Source: JBCBRD01 sp039819785 (GTDB lineage: Bacteria > Pseudomonadota > Alphaproteobacteria > Rhizobiales > Hyphomicrobiaceae). Taken from it: a DNA stretch of 64,000 nucleotides. Of this stretch, positions 1-8,032 are shown piece by piece (the stretch's first letter is position 1; each line of letters starts with the position of its first letter). The stretch is taken from contig JBCBRH010000019.1 of the NCBI GenBank assembly GCA_039819785.1, forward strand, positions 9,151 through 73,150, written 5' to 3'. The notes below the pieces were generated by a model. It did no database searches, was not told the origin of the DNA, and saw only the letters and a list, made by a program, of their open reading frames with translations. The translations under genes and the position numbers were made by a program.

Positions 1-281
1 CGCGTGTCGCTGACACCTTGTTCGCGCATGCAGTCGTCCATGTCTTCGACAAACCGCTCCAATGTGCGCCGAGCGATGTCAGAGGTTGCCTCATCGGCGT
101 CGCGCAGACGCTCCATCACGAGGAACAGGTGGACAACGACCAATTCATAGCGACCATACATCGTGTCGGGCACGTTGTAGGTCGTGTAGAAACCGGGATG
201 GCGCGCCTGGTCCACGATTGCAGTGTAAACGGCGTCCGCTTTTTGGGTCTGCGCCGTCCGCTTCTTCCACCAATTCAGCAT
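1..281 (-). CDS. Ubiquinol-cytochrome c chaperone (CBP3-type), 3' end cut by window edge
   Basis: The protein starts MLNWWKKRTAQ at 281 and reads leftward out of the window, so only the first 93 or so residues are visible. The sequence contains YTAIVDQARHPGFY, YGRYELVVVHLFLVMERL and EATSDIARRTLERFVEDMDD, which fit the Ubiq_cyt_C_chap family. Members (mitochondrial Cbp3/UQCC1 and alphaproteobacterial homologues) assist assembly of cytochrome b into the bc1 complex. The gene is divergent from bamE, an arrangement I recall from Rhizobiales genomes. The start is supported by the typical LNWWKK N-terminus; no strong ribosome binding site is obvious. Confidence 0.85.
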   Translation of the reverse strand, partial: MLNWWKKRTAQTQKADAVYTAIVDQARHPGFYTTYNVPDTMYGRYELVVVHLFLVMERLRDADEATSDIARRTLERFVEDMDDCMREQGVSDT

Positions 282-455
282 TTGATGTCCTGTTTGCCCT
301 TTTATCGACAGGCTTTAACCCGATAGGTCCGTTGGGAAAAGCGTCCACGACCAATGCAGGTGTGTCCATTGCATTGACAGCCTGTGATGGTTATCGGGAC
401 GGGTGATGATGGAACTCATATGATTCGGACCAACACGACTGCTCGAGAGGCGGCC

Positions 456-977
456 ATGCCAGACCTGACTTCCACACGCCTTTCCTCTAACGGCTTAGAT
501 CAATTGGCCTCTAACGGCTTACGTAAATTGGGGTCCGCTTGGACGCTTTTGCCTGTTGTGCTGCTGATGACTGTCCTCGCCGGATGTGGGGGACAAGTGC
601 TCAAACATGGGCAGCAGTTTGCCGATGGCGACATCCAGCAAGTGCAGACGGGCATGAGTAAAGAACAGGTCAAGCTGTCGCTTGGTTCCCCATCCACGAC
701 AACTACGGCTACGTCGGATGGTGGTGAAACTTATTATTATATTTCAAGTACTGCGACGCAGGCTGCGTTCTTCAAGCCGACAGAAGTCGACCGGAAGGTG
801 GTTGCCGTCTATTTCAACCAACTCGGCAGCGTTGACCGTGTCGCCAACTACGGCATCAAGGATGGCAAGGTCTTTGACTTCATCTCGCGCACAACGCCGG
901 CACCAGGCGGCAAGGATGAAGGTCTGTTGAAACAGCTGTTCCGCAACCTCGGGTCGCGTCAGATCTTCGGCGAATAG
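456..977 (+). CDS. bamE: Outer membrane assembly lipoprotein BamE (SmpA/OmlA family)
   Basis: A 173-aa lipoprotein with signal segment TLLPVVLLMTVLAGC, the lipobox LAGC placing the acylated Cys near residue 44. The mature part carries the BamE fold signature, a short helix region (DIQQVQTGMSKEQVKLSLGSP) followed by strands with YYYISS and VVAVYFNQLGSVDRVANYGI. BamE is an accessory lipoprotein of the BAM complex that inserts beta-barrels into the outer membrane. ATG 456 is chosen because GAGAGG lies 5 nt upstream; in-frame ATGs at 384 and 420 would add an unlikely leader. The n-region before the signal peptide is long (about 27 residues) and contains a small tandem duplication. Family call is secure; the start is moderately sure. 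Confidence 0.88.
   Translation: MPDLTSTRLSSNGLDQLASNGLRKLGSAWTLLPVVLLMTVLAGCGGQVLKHGQQFADGDIQQVQTGMSKEQVKLSLGSPSTTTTATSDGGETYYYISSTATQAAFFKPTEVDRKVVAVYFNQLGSVDRVANYGIKDGKVFDFISRTTPAPGGKDEGLLKQLFRNLGSRQIFGE
484..531 (+). repeat. 24-bp tandem duplication inside the bamE leader
   Basis: Positions 484-507 and 508-531 are two adjacent 24-bp copies differing at only a few bases. They encode SSNGLDQL and ASNGLRKL in the n-region ahead of the lipoprotein signal segment. Being a multiple of 3, the duplication keeps the frame and explains the unusually long leader. Confidence 0.8.
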
Positions 978-1143
978 GGCTGAGGTCTCATGTAGTCGAC
1001 AAGCGCGACGGTCCATTCGCGCGCAGTTGATACGCGGAAAACCGGTCAGGGGCAGTTGTGAAACTACATTCGCCGGTTTGATGATGGGCACGTATGATGC
1101 AGCGCGCGACGTGCGCCGAAGTGCTCAGTTCCGCCTCAAGATC

Positions 1144-1323
1144 CTAGGACCGCACGCCGTTGGACTTTGCGGGATTGCCCGTCTTCTGAATCACCGGTGG
1201 CTGCAGCGGCATAGCGTGTGTGCCGTTGGACATCTGGTGAATTGGTGCTGGGTTACTTTCGGCAGGCTGATGCGTGTGGCGCGGTGTTGTGCCTTCGCGG
1301 AAGAGGACCATGTGGGACAGCAT
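1144..1323 (-). CDS. Possible small protein, 59 aa, function unknown
   Basis: An ATG at 1323 is preceded by CAGGAGA at a spacing of 8 nt, a good ribosome binding site, and opens a 59-codon frame ending in TAG at 1144. The product begins MLSHMVLFREGTTPRHTHQ and is rich in Pro, His, Gln and Asn, with no membrane segment or recognised domain. It occupies the otherwise empty stretch between bamE and the terminator of hppA. I do not recognise a family. Evidence is the ribosome binding site and the absence of any competing gene; it could be chance. Confidence 0.35.
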   Translation of the reverse strand: MLSHMVLFREGTTPRHTHQPAESNPAPIHQMSNGTHAMPLQPPVIQKTGNPAKSNGVRS

Positions 1324-1454
1324 TGTGAGGTCTCCTGTGACAACAGAGTTGATCGAATGGGCCGCACGTCGGCGTCGGCCCGGCTTTGATGCTGTCAGGA
1401 TAGGGTTGGCCTCATTCTGAGTGCTGTCTCAGGCGGAACACCCGTGTGCTGCCA

Positions 1455-1492
1455 CTGAAAAAGCCCGGCATTTGCATGCCGGGCTTTTTCAG
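1455..1492. terminator. Bidirectional Rho-independent terminator
   Basis: A perfect 17-bp inverted repeat (arms 1455-1471 and 1476-1492) with a 4-nt loop. Each arm is GC-rich at its core (AGCCCGGCAT) and flanked by A5/T5, so it can terminate transcription in both directions. On the minus strand it lies just downstream of hppA (stop at 1518). Confidence 0.93.
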
Positions 1493-1517
1493 TTTCATCG
1501 ATCGTAAACGACGTGGA

Positions 1518-3701
1518 TCAGTGCGCCAAAACTGCGAGCAGAAGCAGGGCCACAATGTTCGTGATCTTAATCGCCGGGTTCACAGCTGGACCAGCTGTGT
1601 CCTTGTAGGGGTCGCCGACGGTGTCACCGGTGACGGATGCTTTGTGGGCTTCCGATCCTTTCATGTGCTTCACGCCATCCTTGTCGACGAAACCGTCCTC
1701 AAACGATTTCTTGGCGTTGTCCCAGGCACCGCCGCCCGAAGTCATGGAAATCGCCACGAAGAGACCGGTCACGATCACGCCTAGCAACATGGCACCCACG
1801 CAGGAGAATGCCGCGGACTTGCCTTCCACACCCCCGCCGGTGACGAAGTAGATGACGCCAAACAGGACGACTGGTGACAGAACCGGCAGCATGGCTGGGA
1901 CGACCATTTCCCGGATAGCTGCACGCGTGAGAAGGTCCACGGCTGCGGCGTAGTCAGGCTTGTCAGTCCCTTCCATAATGCCTGGTTTTTCACGGAACTG
2001 GCGGCGAACTTCTTCAACGATGTCGCCAGCTGCGCGGCCCACCGCGGTCATGGCGATGCCGCTGAACAGGTAGGGGATGAGGCCACCCAACAGCAAACCG
2101 ACCACGACGTAGGGGTTTGACAAACTGAAGTCGAGTTCGACGCCCTTGAAGAACTGGTAGGAGGTGGACCCTGCCTCGTTGGCCTTGGCTATGAAGAACT
2201 GCAGGTCGTAGTTGTAGGCTGCAAACAGCACCAAGGCACCCAGTCCGGCTGACCCGATGGCATAGCCTTTCGTGACGGCTTTGGTGGTGTTGCCGACGGC
2301 GTCCAGAGCATCGGTCGACCGGCGGACTTCGGCGGGCAGACCGGCCATTTCAGCAATACCGCCAGCGTTGTCGGTCACCGGACCGAAGGCATCGAGTGCG
2401 ACGACCATGCCTGCCAGGCCGAGCATCGTGGTGGTGGCAATCGCGGTCCCGAACAGGCCTGCGAGATTGAACGTCATCAAGATCCCGAAGACGATGACAA
2501 GCGTGGGCAGGGCACAGGCTTCCAGTGACACGGCCAGCCCCTGGATCACGTTGGTTCCGTGTCCCGTAACAGAGGCCTGGGAGATGGAGCGGACCGGGCG
2601 AAAACCGATGCCCGTGTAGTATTCCGTGATCCAGACGATGAGCCCCGTGACGGCAAGCCCGACGACGCCGCAGTAGAACAGGTTGAGACCGGTAATCTCG
2701 ACGCCTGTCGATGTGGTCGCGATCACGCCGAAGCCGTTGTCATATTGATTGAACACGACATAGTTGGCGATGGCCAAACCGGCAATGGACAGGATCGTTG
2801 TCGCTATCAAACCACGATAGAGCGCGCCCATGATCGAGTTGTTTGACCCTAGCTTGACGAAGAACGTACCGATGATGGACGTCACGATGCAGGCCGCGCA
2901 GATGGCCAGCGGATAGACCATGAGTGCGCTCAGCTGCTCCTGCCCGACAAAGAAGATCGCAGCCAGAACCATGGTGGCCACGACTGTGACGGCGTAAGTT
3001 TCAAACAGGTCAGCTGCCATGCCCGCGCAGTCGCCAACGTTGTCGCCAACGTTATCTGCGATGGTCGCGGGGTTTCGCGGATCATCCTCTGGGATTCCCG
3101 CTTCCACCTTACCGACAAGGTCACCACCGACGTCCGCACCTTTTGTGAAGATGCCGCCGCCGAGCCTTGCGAAGATCGAGATCAACGATGCACCGAAACC
3201 AAGCGCGACGAGCGCGTCGATGACGGTTCTATCGGAAGGGGCAAAACCCATTGGACCGATCAGGATGTAGTAGTAGACAGCGACACCCAGCAGCGCGAGA
3301 CCGGCCACCAACATGCCTGTCACCGCGCCGGATTTGAACGCGATGTCGAGACCACCGGCGAGCGATTGGGACGCGGCCTGGGCCGTTCGAACGTTGGCGC
3401 GCACCGACACGTTCATACCGATGTAGCCCGCCAGTCCAGACAAGACGGCGCCTATGATGAAGCCGCCTGCAACGAGTGGGCCGAGCACGAGAAAGGCCAG
3501 CACCGCGATGACCGCACCGACAATGGCGATCGTGGTGTATTGCCGGTTGAGATAGGCTGACGCACCCTCGGCAATGTTGCCTGCAATCTCCTGCATGCGG
3601 GCGTTGCCTGGATCAGCCGCCATGACTGATTGGATCGTGAAAATCGCATAAACGATAGAGAGAACACCGCATCCGATGATCCCCCAGAGAATTTCATTCA
3701 T
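1518..3701 (-). CDS. hppA: K+-independent H+-translocating membrane pyrophosphatase
   Basis: 727 aa, about 16 membrane segments, full family length. It couples hydrolysis of pyrophosphate to proton pumping across the inner membrane. The catalytic loop is intact: DVGGDLVGKVEAGIPEDDPR, followed by NVGDNVGDCAGMAADLFE, which supply Mg-PPi ligands. The site that separates subclasses reads GNTTKAVTKGYAIGSAG; Lys at residue 474 and Thr three residues on are the signature of the K+-independent H+ pumps (the K+-dependent type has Ala at the Lys position). The start ATG at 3701 has GGAGGGG about 8 nt upstream. Monocistronic, with a strong terminator 26 nt past the stop. Confidence 0.97.
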   Translation of the reverse strand: MNEILWGIIGCGVLSIVYAIFTIQSVMAADPGNARMQEIAGNIAEGASAYLNRQYTTIAIVGAVIAVLAFLVLGPLVAGGFIIGAVLSGLAGYIGMNVSVRANVRTAQAASQSLAGGLDIAFKSGAVTGMLVAGLALLGVAVYYYILIGPMGFAPSDRTVIDALVALGFGASLISIFARLGGGIFTKGADVGGDLVGKVEAGIPEDDPRNPATIADNVGDNVGDCAGMAADLFETYAVTVVATMVLAAIFFVGQEQLSALMVYPLAICAACIVTSIIGTFFVKLGSNNSIMGALYRGLIATTILSIAGLAIANYVVFNQYDNGFGVIATTSTGVEITGLNLFYCGVVGLAVTGLIVWITEYYTGIGFRPVRSISQASVTGHGTNVIQGLAVSLEACALPTLVIVFGILMTFNLAGLFGTAIATTTMLGLAGMVVALDAFGPVTDNAGGIAEMAGLPAEVRRSTDALDAVGNTTKAVTKGYAIGSAGLGALVLFAAYNYDLQFFIAKANEAGSTSYQFFKGVELDFSLSNPYVVVGLLLGGLIPYLFSGIAMTAVGRAAGDIVEEVRRQFREKPGIMEGTDKPDYAAAVDLLTRAAIREMVVPAMLPVLSPVVLFGVIYFVTGGGVEGKSAAFSCVGAMLLGVIVTGLFVAISMTSGGGAWDNAKKSFEDGFVDKDGVKHMKGSEAHKASVTGDTVGDPYKDTAGPAVNPAIKITNIVALLLLAVLAH

Positions 3702-3819
3702 GGGCTGGTCCCCTCCGGGCCGAGTTGTTGGCGCTTTTCATGGTGCGACGGGCCTGAGGTTCAACCGGGTGGCCGACCCTTTTTAATTGTGCGGCGCATC
3801 GTCACAAAGCGCGCGGACC

Positions 3820-3936
3820 ATGCCAAAGTTGCTTGACCGTGACAACATCAACCGATGGCTATGGGTCTGCTTTTCCGTCCCCGTCCCGTTATTTGTCACG
3901 CTTGCCGTGGTTTTTTGGCTGTCGACGCACGGGTGA
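3820..3936 (+). CDS. Possible 38-aa single-pass membrane protein
   Basis: ATG 3820 to TGA 3936 encodes 38 residues. A basic/acidic head (MPKLLDRDNINRW) is followed by one hydrophobic stretch (WVCFSVPVPLFVTLAVVFWL) and a short tail STHG, the layout of a small inner-membrane protein. It lies in the gap between hppA and the DUF937 gene and reads toward the latter. The ribosome binding site is weak (no clear GGAG), so support is the protein pattern alone. No family recognised. Confidence 0.4.
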   Translation: MPKLLDRDNINRWLWVCFSVPVPLFVTLAVVFWLSTHG

Positions 3937-4004
3937 GGCCTGTTCGCGTGAACTGCGGTGCATTAAATTCCGGTCGTTGACCGATATCAGTGGAGAATTC
4001 AGGG

Positions 4005-4784
4005 GTGGCGGACGTGTTACAGGCCCTGGCGGGCCGGGAAAACGGGACTGTGGTTCAAAACTTGGCGCAGAGTTTCGGGATTACGCCTGATCAGGCGCAA
4101 CAGACTTTGCGGGCCGTGATGCCCGAGTTGAGCGGCGAATTGGAGCGGCTGACACTGTCGAGGGGCGGCTTGGCGGACCTCGTGAACACCATGGGGCAGG
4201 CCGAGTACGAGCAATTCGTCGATAACCCGGCGTTGCTGACCGATGCGGATGCTCGGGAAGACGGCACGAAGGTACTCGCCGAAGTTTTCGGGACGAAGCA
4301 CAAAAGCAGGAAGGTTGCCCATCGCGCCGCCAAGGAAACGGGGTTGCCCGACCAAAAGGTCAAGGAGATGCTTCCGGCATTGGCAGGTTTGTTCATGGGG
4401 GAACTTGCAAAGCAAACCCGTGGGCAGATCAAGAAGGCGGCGAACAATACTGAGAAGTATGGCGCGGGTTCATTCGGCGGCAGAAGTGACCCGTTTTCAG
4501 GGCAAAACCCTCTGCCGATGCCTGGGCAGATGCGAGGACGTGACAGCGGCGGGGGCACTCGCGGCGGAGGCAGCAATCCGTATGAAGATTTCTCGGATAT
4601 TCTCAGGCGCAGAGGCGGGCGGGTCTCCAAAGGTGGTTCGCTCGCCAATGTTATCCGGGATGCGGTCGGGTCGGCGCTTGGGTTTCAGAGCAAGGGCATC
4701 ATGGGTTGGATCATCCGCATGGTGGTGATGCGCTATGGTTGGCAGATCGCTCAGATGTTCTTGCGTCGGTTCCTGGGCCGATAG
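4005..4784 (+). CDS. DUF937 family protein
   Basis: 259 aa from GTG 4005, which has TGGAGAA 7 nt upstream; an earlier in-frame GTG at 3990 lacks such a site. The N-terminal half (residues about 1-140) is the helical DUF937 region: ADVLQALAGREN, FGITPDQAQQTLRAVMPEL, and a second copy-like helix set KVAHRAAKETGLPDQKVKEM and LPALAGLFMGELAKQ. A Gly/Arg/Ser-rich linker follows (residues about 150-210), then an amphipathic or hydrophobic tail GIMGWIIRMVVMRYGWQIAQ that may associate with membrane. The function of the family is not established. Confidence 0.8.
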   Translation: MADVLQALAGRENGTVVQNLAQSFGITPDQAQQTLRAVMPELSGELERLTLSRGGLADLVNTMGQAEYEQFVDNPALLTDADAREDGTKVLAEVFGTKHKSRKVAHRAAKETGLPDQKVKEMLPALAGLFMGELAKQTRGQIKKAANNTEKYGAGSFGGRSDPFSGQNPLPMPGQMRGRDSGGGTRGGGSNPYEDFSDILRRRGGRVSKGGSLANVIRDAVGSALGFQSKGIMGWIIRMVVMRYGWQIAQMFLRRFLGR

Positions 4785-4864
4785 ACTTGGTCCAGGTCGA
4801 GCCGGGCCAAATAAAGGATGGGCGGCACAGGTGACCCGTTTCGGATTTGGCTGCCGAGCTCAAC

Positions 4865-4897
4865 AAAAAAACCCTGATGCGCGGGCACGCGTCAGGG
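4865..4897 (-). terminator. Rho-independent terminator, minus strand
   Basis: Stem arms 4872-4881 and 4888-4897 pair over 10 bp (one G-T), loop 6 nt. On the minus strand the stem is followed by T7. It would stop transcripts arriving from the secreted-protein gene at 5120-5494. Confidence 0.8.
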
Positions 4898-5119
4898 CTA
4901 AGTTTAGAATATCAGAGATAGAGAGAGACAAATGGCCATCGCGGGCGCGTTTGTCCGTATCGTGCGCACGCCCGTTTTAGTCTTGACGGCCGTGCGATGT
5001 TAGTCCTGTCAGGTGATCTGCTTTGCACCTTGGTTGTTGCCATAGCCAGATGAACCGGCAATGCCAATTTCAACCCAAGGCAGCAGAACACCTTAATGAT
5101 ACAATCCATTCGAAGCGGA
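4898..5119. other. Non-coding 3' region
   Basis: About 220 bp between the minus-strand terminator and the stop of the secreted-protein gene. I see no supported gene; it would be a long 3' untranslated region of that gene. Confidence 0.4.
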
Positions 5120-5494
5120 TTAGCGCGCTGCGCAAGGCCGCGCTTCGAGTTCACATCCCCATGCACCAGATTCGACTTTGCAGCTAACCTTTTTTGAGCG
5201 CGCCAAACGGTAGCTCGCCCAGCGGGGGCCATACTCAAGGTCGGTAAAGTCCTGCCAGGAGGCGATTGCCTGGCGAATGGCCAATTTCTTGGACGGAAGA
5301 TTTTGGCTCGAACTGTAATGGAAGTGATCTGTAAAGCACAGTTTTCCAGCTTCGGACCGGATGTCATGCATGGCGGCCAGGCCGCTCACTGATGCGTATT
5401 TGCCGTGCGCCTCGACCTGTGTGGAGCCGAAAACGGCGCCAACAAGAACGAATGCAGCACAAAGTCCAGAAAATAGGGAGCGTCGCCCGATCAT
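5120..5494 (-). CDS. Small secreted protein, function unknown
   Basis: 124 aa from ATG 5494, chosen because GGAGA lies 6 nt upstream; an upstream ATG at 5515 has no such site. The N-terminus MIGRRSLFSGLCAAFVLVGA is a signal peptide with likely cleavage after VEAHG. The mature protein has the pattern AIASWQDFTDLEYGPRWASY, then VSCKVESGAWGCELEARPC; the WxDFTxxxYG...C...W.C...A.PC layout recurs, from memory, in small exported proteins of Rhizobiales. Two or three cysteines near the C-terminus could form a disulfide. No function is known to me. Confidence 0.7.
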   Translation of the reverse strand: MIGRRSLFSGLCAAFVLVGAVFGSTQVEAHGKYASVSGLAAMHDIRSEAGKLCFTDHFHYSSSQNLPSKKLAIRQAIASWQDFTDLEYGPRWASYRLARSKKVSCKVESGAWGCELEARPCAAR

Positions 5495-5793
5495 TGCAGA
5501 TCTCCAGTGGGTCAATTGGCTGTGGATAACTTGCCTGATTCAAGCGGAATGGACGATGACCTGGCGGTCAAATGCCTCCACTTGCCCCTCTAATTGTGCC
5601 CCTAATGATACATATTTGGTTAACGTTTGGGTTGCTGCTGCGCCATTTCACGACACTCGGGTCTCAGACCTGTTGGGCTCGGCATGAGACCGCTCCCTCG
5701 CTTCAGCTGCCCGTGGCGTGATTGAGCCCCGTGGAACGATTGAGCCCCCTTGGAACGATTGAGAGTGGGAAGACGATTGGATAGGTTGGCGCG
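5495..5793. other. Intergenic region between divergent genes
   Basis: About 300 bp holding the promoters of the minus-strand secreted-protein gene and plus-strand trmFO. The right part carries a short tandem repeat (listed separately). No gene is supported. Confidence 0.5.
5718..5771 (+). repeat. 19-bp imperfect tandem repeat upstream of trmFO
   Basis: Three successive units share the core CGATTGAG followed by a C/G-rich part and TGGAA: 5718-5736, 5737-5755 and a decayed third at 5756-5771. A further ACGATTGG follows at about 5772. The array ends roughly 15-20 nt before the trmFO start codon, so it lies in the leader. Confidence 0.75.
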
Positions 5794-7326
5794 ATGACAA
5801 ACACATTAGCCGTTCACATTATTGGCGGTGGGCTGGCCGGGTCGGAGGCTGCGTGGCAGTTGGCCGAGGCTGGCATTCCCGCCATCGTCCACGAAATGCG
5901 CCCCGTTCGTAAAACCGATGCCCATCAAAGCGATGGGCTGGCGGAACTGGTCTGTTCGAATTCGTTTCGCTCGGATGATGCCGAAACCAATGCCGTTGGC
6001 CTGCTGCATGAGGAAATGCGCCGGGCGGGATCGCTGATCATGCGCATGGGCGACCTGCATAAACTGCCGGCTGGTGGCGCGCTGGCCGTTGACCGTGAGG
6101 CATTTTCGGCTGGGGTTACGCAGGCTCTGGAAGCACATCCGCTGGTGACGATCGACCGGTCCGAGGTCGATGGTCTGCCACCGCAGGCCTGGGATAACAT
6201 CATCGTTGCAACGGGCCCGCTCACCAGCCCGGGTTTGAGTGCTGCAATCCTGTCACTCACAGATGAAGATGGACTGGCGTTTTTCGACGCAATCGCACCG
6301 ATCGTACATTTCGACAGCATCGATATGACCAAGGCGTGGAAGCAATCGCGCTACGACAAAGCCGGACCCGGTGGCACGGGGGCCGACTACATCAATTGTG
6401 CGTTTGATGAAGCCGGATACAACGCGTTTCTTGATGCGTTGATTGAGGCGGACAAAACAGACTTCAAGGAATGGGAGGCCAACACCCCCTATTTTGACGG
6501 CTGCCTGCCGATCGAGGTGATGGCTGAACGGGGGCGGGAGACGCTGCGGTTTGGGCCGATGAAGCCCGTTGGGCTCACCAACCCGCATCTGGATGGGTCA
6601 CGCTCACATGCGATCGTGCAGCTTCGCCAGGATAACGCGCTTGGCACGCTCTGGAACATGGTCGGGTTTCAGACGAAACTGAAATATCAAGAGCAGGCCC
6701 GTGTGTTCCGGATGATCCCAGGTTTGGAGAATGCGGAGTTTGCCCGGTTGGGCGGCTTACACCGGAACACGTTCCTCAACTCTCCCAAGCTTTTGGATCG
6801 CCAATTGCGATTGAAGGTTGAGCCGCGATTGCGGTTTGCCGGCCAGATCACCGGTGTCGAGGGCTACGTGGAGAGTGCTGCCACCGGTTTGATGGCTGGT
6901 CGGTTTGCGGCAGCCGAACGGCTTGGTGTGGCCATGGCCCCGCCGCCTGCCACGACGGCGTTCGGCGCGTTGATCGGTCATATTACAGGTGGGCACCTGG
7001 TTTCTGATGACCCAGAAGCTGGCTCTGATGATGAGGGCAAACGCAAAAAGCCACGCTCGTTTCAGCCGATGAACGTCAACTTCGGATTGTTTCCTGCACC
7101 TGAGCCAGGATCAGTCGCCAACAAAGGCGAAGATGGCAAACGTCTACGGGGCAAGCAGAAAACCGTTGCCAAGAAGCGTGCGATGAGCGCGCGGGCCCTT
7201 GCGGACATCGAAGGATGGTTGGCGGGACATGCGGGAGCAACGACCGCTGATGACAGCTTGGACGAAAGCACCGGAGGCGAGCAGGTCCGCGGCGAGCAAG
7301 ATGGCGGGCCGATCGCGGCGGAGTAA
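5794..7326 (+). CDS. trmFO: Folate-dependent tRNA (uracil-54-C5)-methyltransferase TrmFO
   Basis: 510 aa. The flavoprotein makes 5-methyluridine at position 54 of tRNA using methylenetetrahydrofolate and FAD. The FAD-binding motif IGGGLAGSEAAWQLAEAG is at residues 10-27; the conserved LVCSNSFRSD with its Cys is near residue 54, and FDGCLPIEVMAERG with the second conserved Cys is near residue 235. NMVGFQTKLKYQEQ and GGLHRNTFLNSP are also family blocks. The enzyme is normally about 435-480 aa; this one has an insertion near residues 405-420 (SDDPEAGSDDEGKRKKPRS) and a charged 35-residue tail rich in Glu/Gly/Asp. Monocistronic. Confidence 0.97.
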   Translation: MTNTLAVHIIGGGLAGSEAAWQLAEAGIPAIVHEMRPVRKTDAHQSDGLAELVCSNSFRSDDAETNAVGLLHEEMRRAGSLIMRMGDLHKLPAGGALAVDREAFSAGVTQALEAHPLVTIDRSEVDGLPPQAWDNIIVATGPLTSPGLSAAILSLTDEDGLAFFDAIAPIVHFDSIDMTKAWKQSRYDKAGPGGTGADYINCAFDEAGYNAFLDALIEADKTDFKEWEANTPYFDGCLPIEVMAERGRETLRFGPMKPVGLTNPHLDGSRSHAIVQLRQDNALGTLWNMVGFQTKLKYQEQARVFRMIPGLENAEFARLGGLHRNTFLNSPKLLDRQLRLKVEPRLRFAGQITGVEGYVESAATGLMAGRFAAAERLGVAMAPPPATTAFGALIGHITGGHLVSDDPEAGSDDEGKRKKPRSFQPMNVNFGLFPAPEPGSVANKGEDGKRLRGKQKTVAKKRAMSARALADIEGWLAGHAGATTADDSLDESTGGEQVRGEQDGGPIAAE

Positions 7327-7449
7327 ACCTGCCATTACGCTGGCGATGCTGAAGCTGAATGCAACCTGAATGGTGCGATTGGATCGGGCTCAAAATGAGT
7401 TGAGATCGAAGCCCGCCGTTGGCTTGGCGTAGGCATCCACCAGTCGCAA

Positions 7450-7485
7450 GGCCAGAAACCATGGGGTTTTGCGGCCTTTTTCGGG
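7450..7485 (+). terminator. Probable terminator downstream of trmFO
   Basis: An imperfect stem GGCCAGAAACC / GGTTTTGCGGCC (7450-7476) with a 4-nt loop, followed by TTTTT at 7477-7481. It lies about 125 nt past the trmFO stop. Confidence 0.6.
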
Positions 7486-7635
7486 CGCATTCGTGGTCGG
7501 AAAATGCGGACTTCAACCAGCCGTGCCCGAAAATGACCCTTTGAAATTTCAAGGAAAAAGTCGCAAACCTCCATCAAGAGAAACCTTTTAAGGCGCGAAA
7601 GCGTTTTTTGGCTTCTCCAATGAAAAGAGGTGCAC

Positions 7636-8028
7636 ATGTCAAAACTATTCAACTGGCGCAAAGCACAACTCGGACGCAGCCTGTCGGCTGCGATCGCGGT
7701 CATGACTTTCGCGCTCACCGTGGGTTTGTTGGGTTCCCCACGCGCCGAAGCGGCTCCTGGAGCGCTTCAGGCGATCAAAATGCAGGATGCCTTGCGCCAA
7801 GTTGGCGTGGTGTCTGAGACCACTGAAGCGGCTAAGGCGCAGCAAATCGGCTTCAAGCGTTATCGGAAATTTCGCCATTTCCGGCCACGTATCCGGTTTC
7901 GGAGGAAATATCGTCGCCGTCACCACTACCACCGCCCGTACTACAAGCGTCGGTATTACTATAATCACCGCCGCCACTACTACCCACGATACTCACGGCG
8001 CCACCATTATTACGGCTTCCGTTACTAG
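7636..8028 (+). CDS. Secreted His/Arg/Tyr-rich protein
   Basis: 130 aa from ATG 7636, with AAAGAGG 5 nt upstream. A clear signal peptide (SLSAAIAVMTFALTVGLLG, cleavage near AEA-A) precedes a short mature region (GALQAIKMQDALRQVGVV) and then a tail of about 55 residues made almost entirely of Arg, His, Tyr, Phe and Lys. Runs such as RRRHHYHRPYYKRRYYY and YYPRYSRRHHYYGF are seen. The product would be very basic and able to bind metal, nucleic acid or acidic envelope polymers; none of this is shown. The next gene starts 4 nt after the stop, so the two form a transcript. Confidence 0.7.
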   Translation: MSKLFNWRKAQLGRSLSAAIAVMTFALTVGLLGSPRAEAAPGALQAIKMQDALRQVGVVSETTEAAKAQQIGFKRYRKFRHFRPRIRFRRKYRRRHHYHRPYYKRRYYYNHRRHYYPRYSRRHHYYGFRY

Positions 8029-8032
8029 TCGC

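Noticed and set aside
1518..1784. Short plus-strand frames over hppA
   Set aside because: They are shadows of a gene with intact pyrophosphatase motifs on the other strand.
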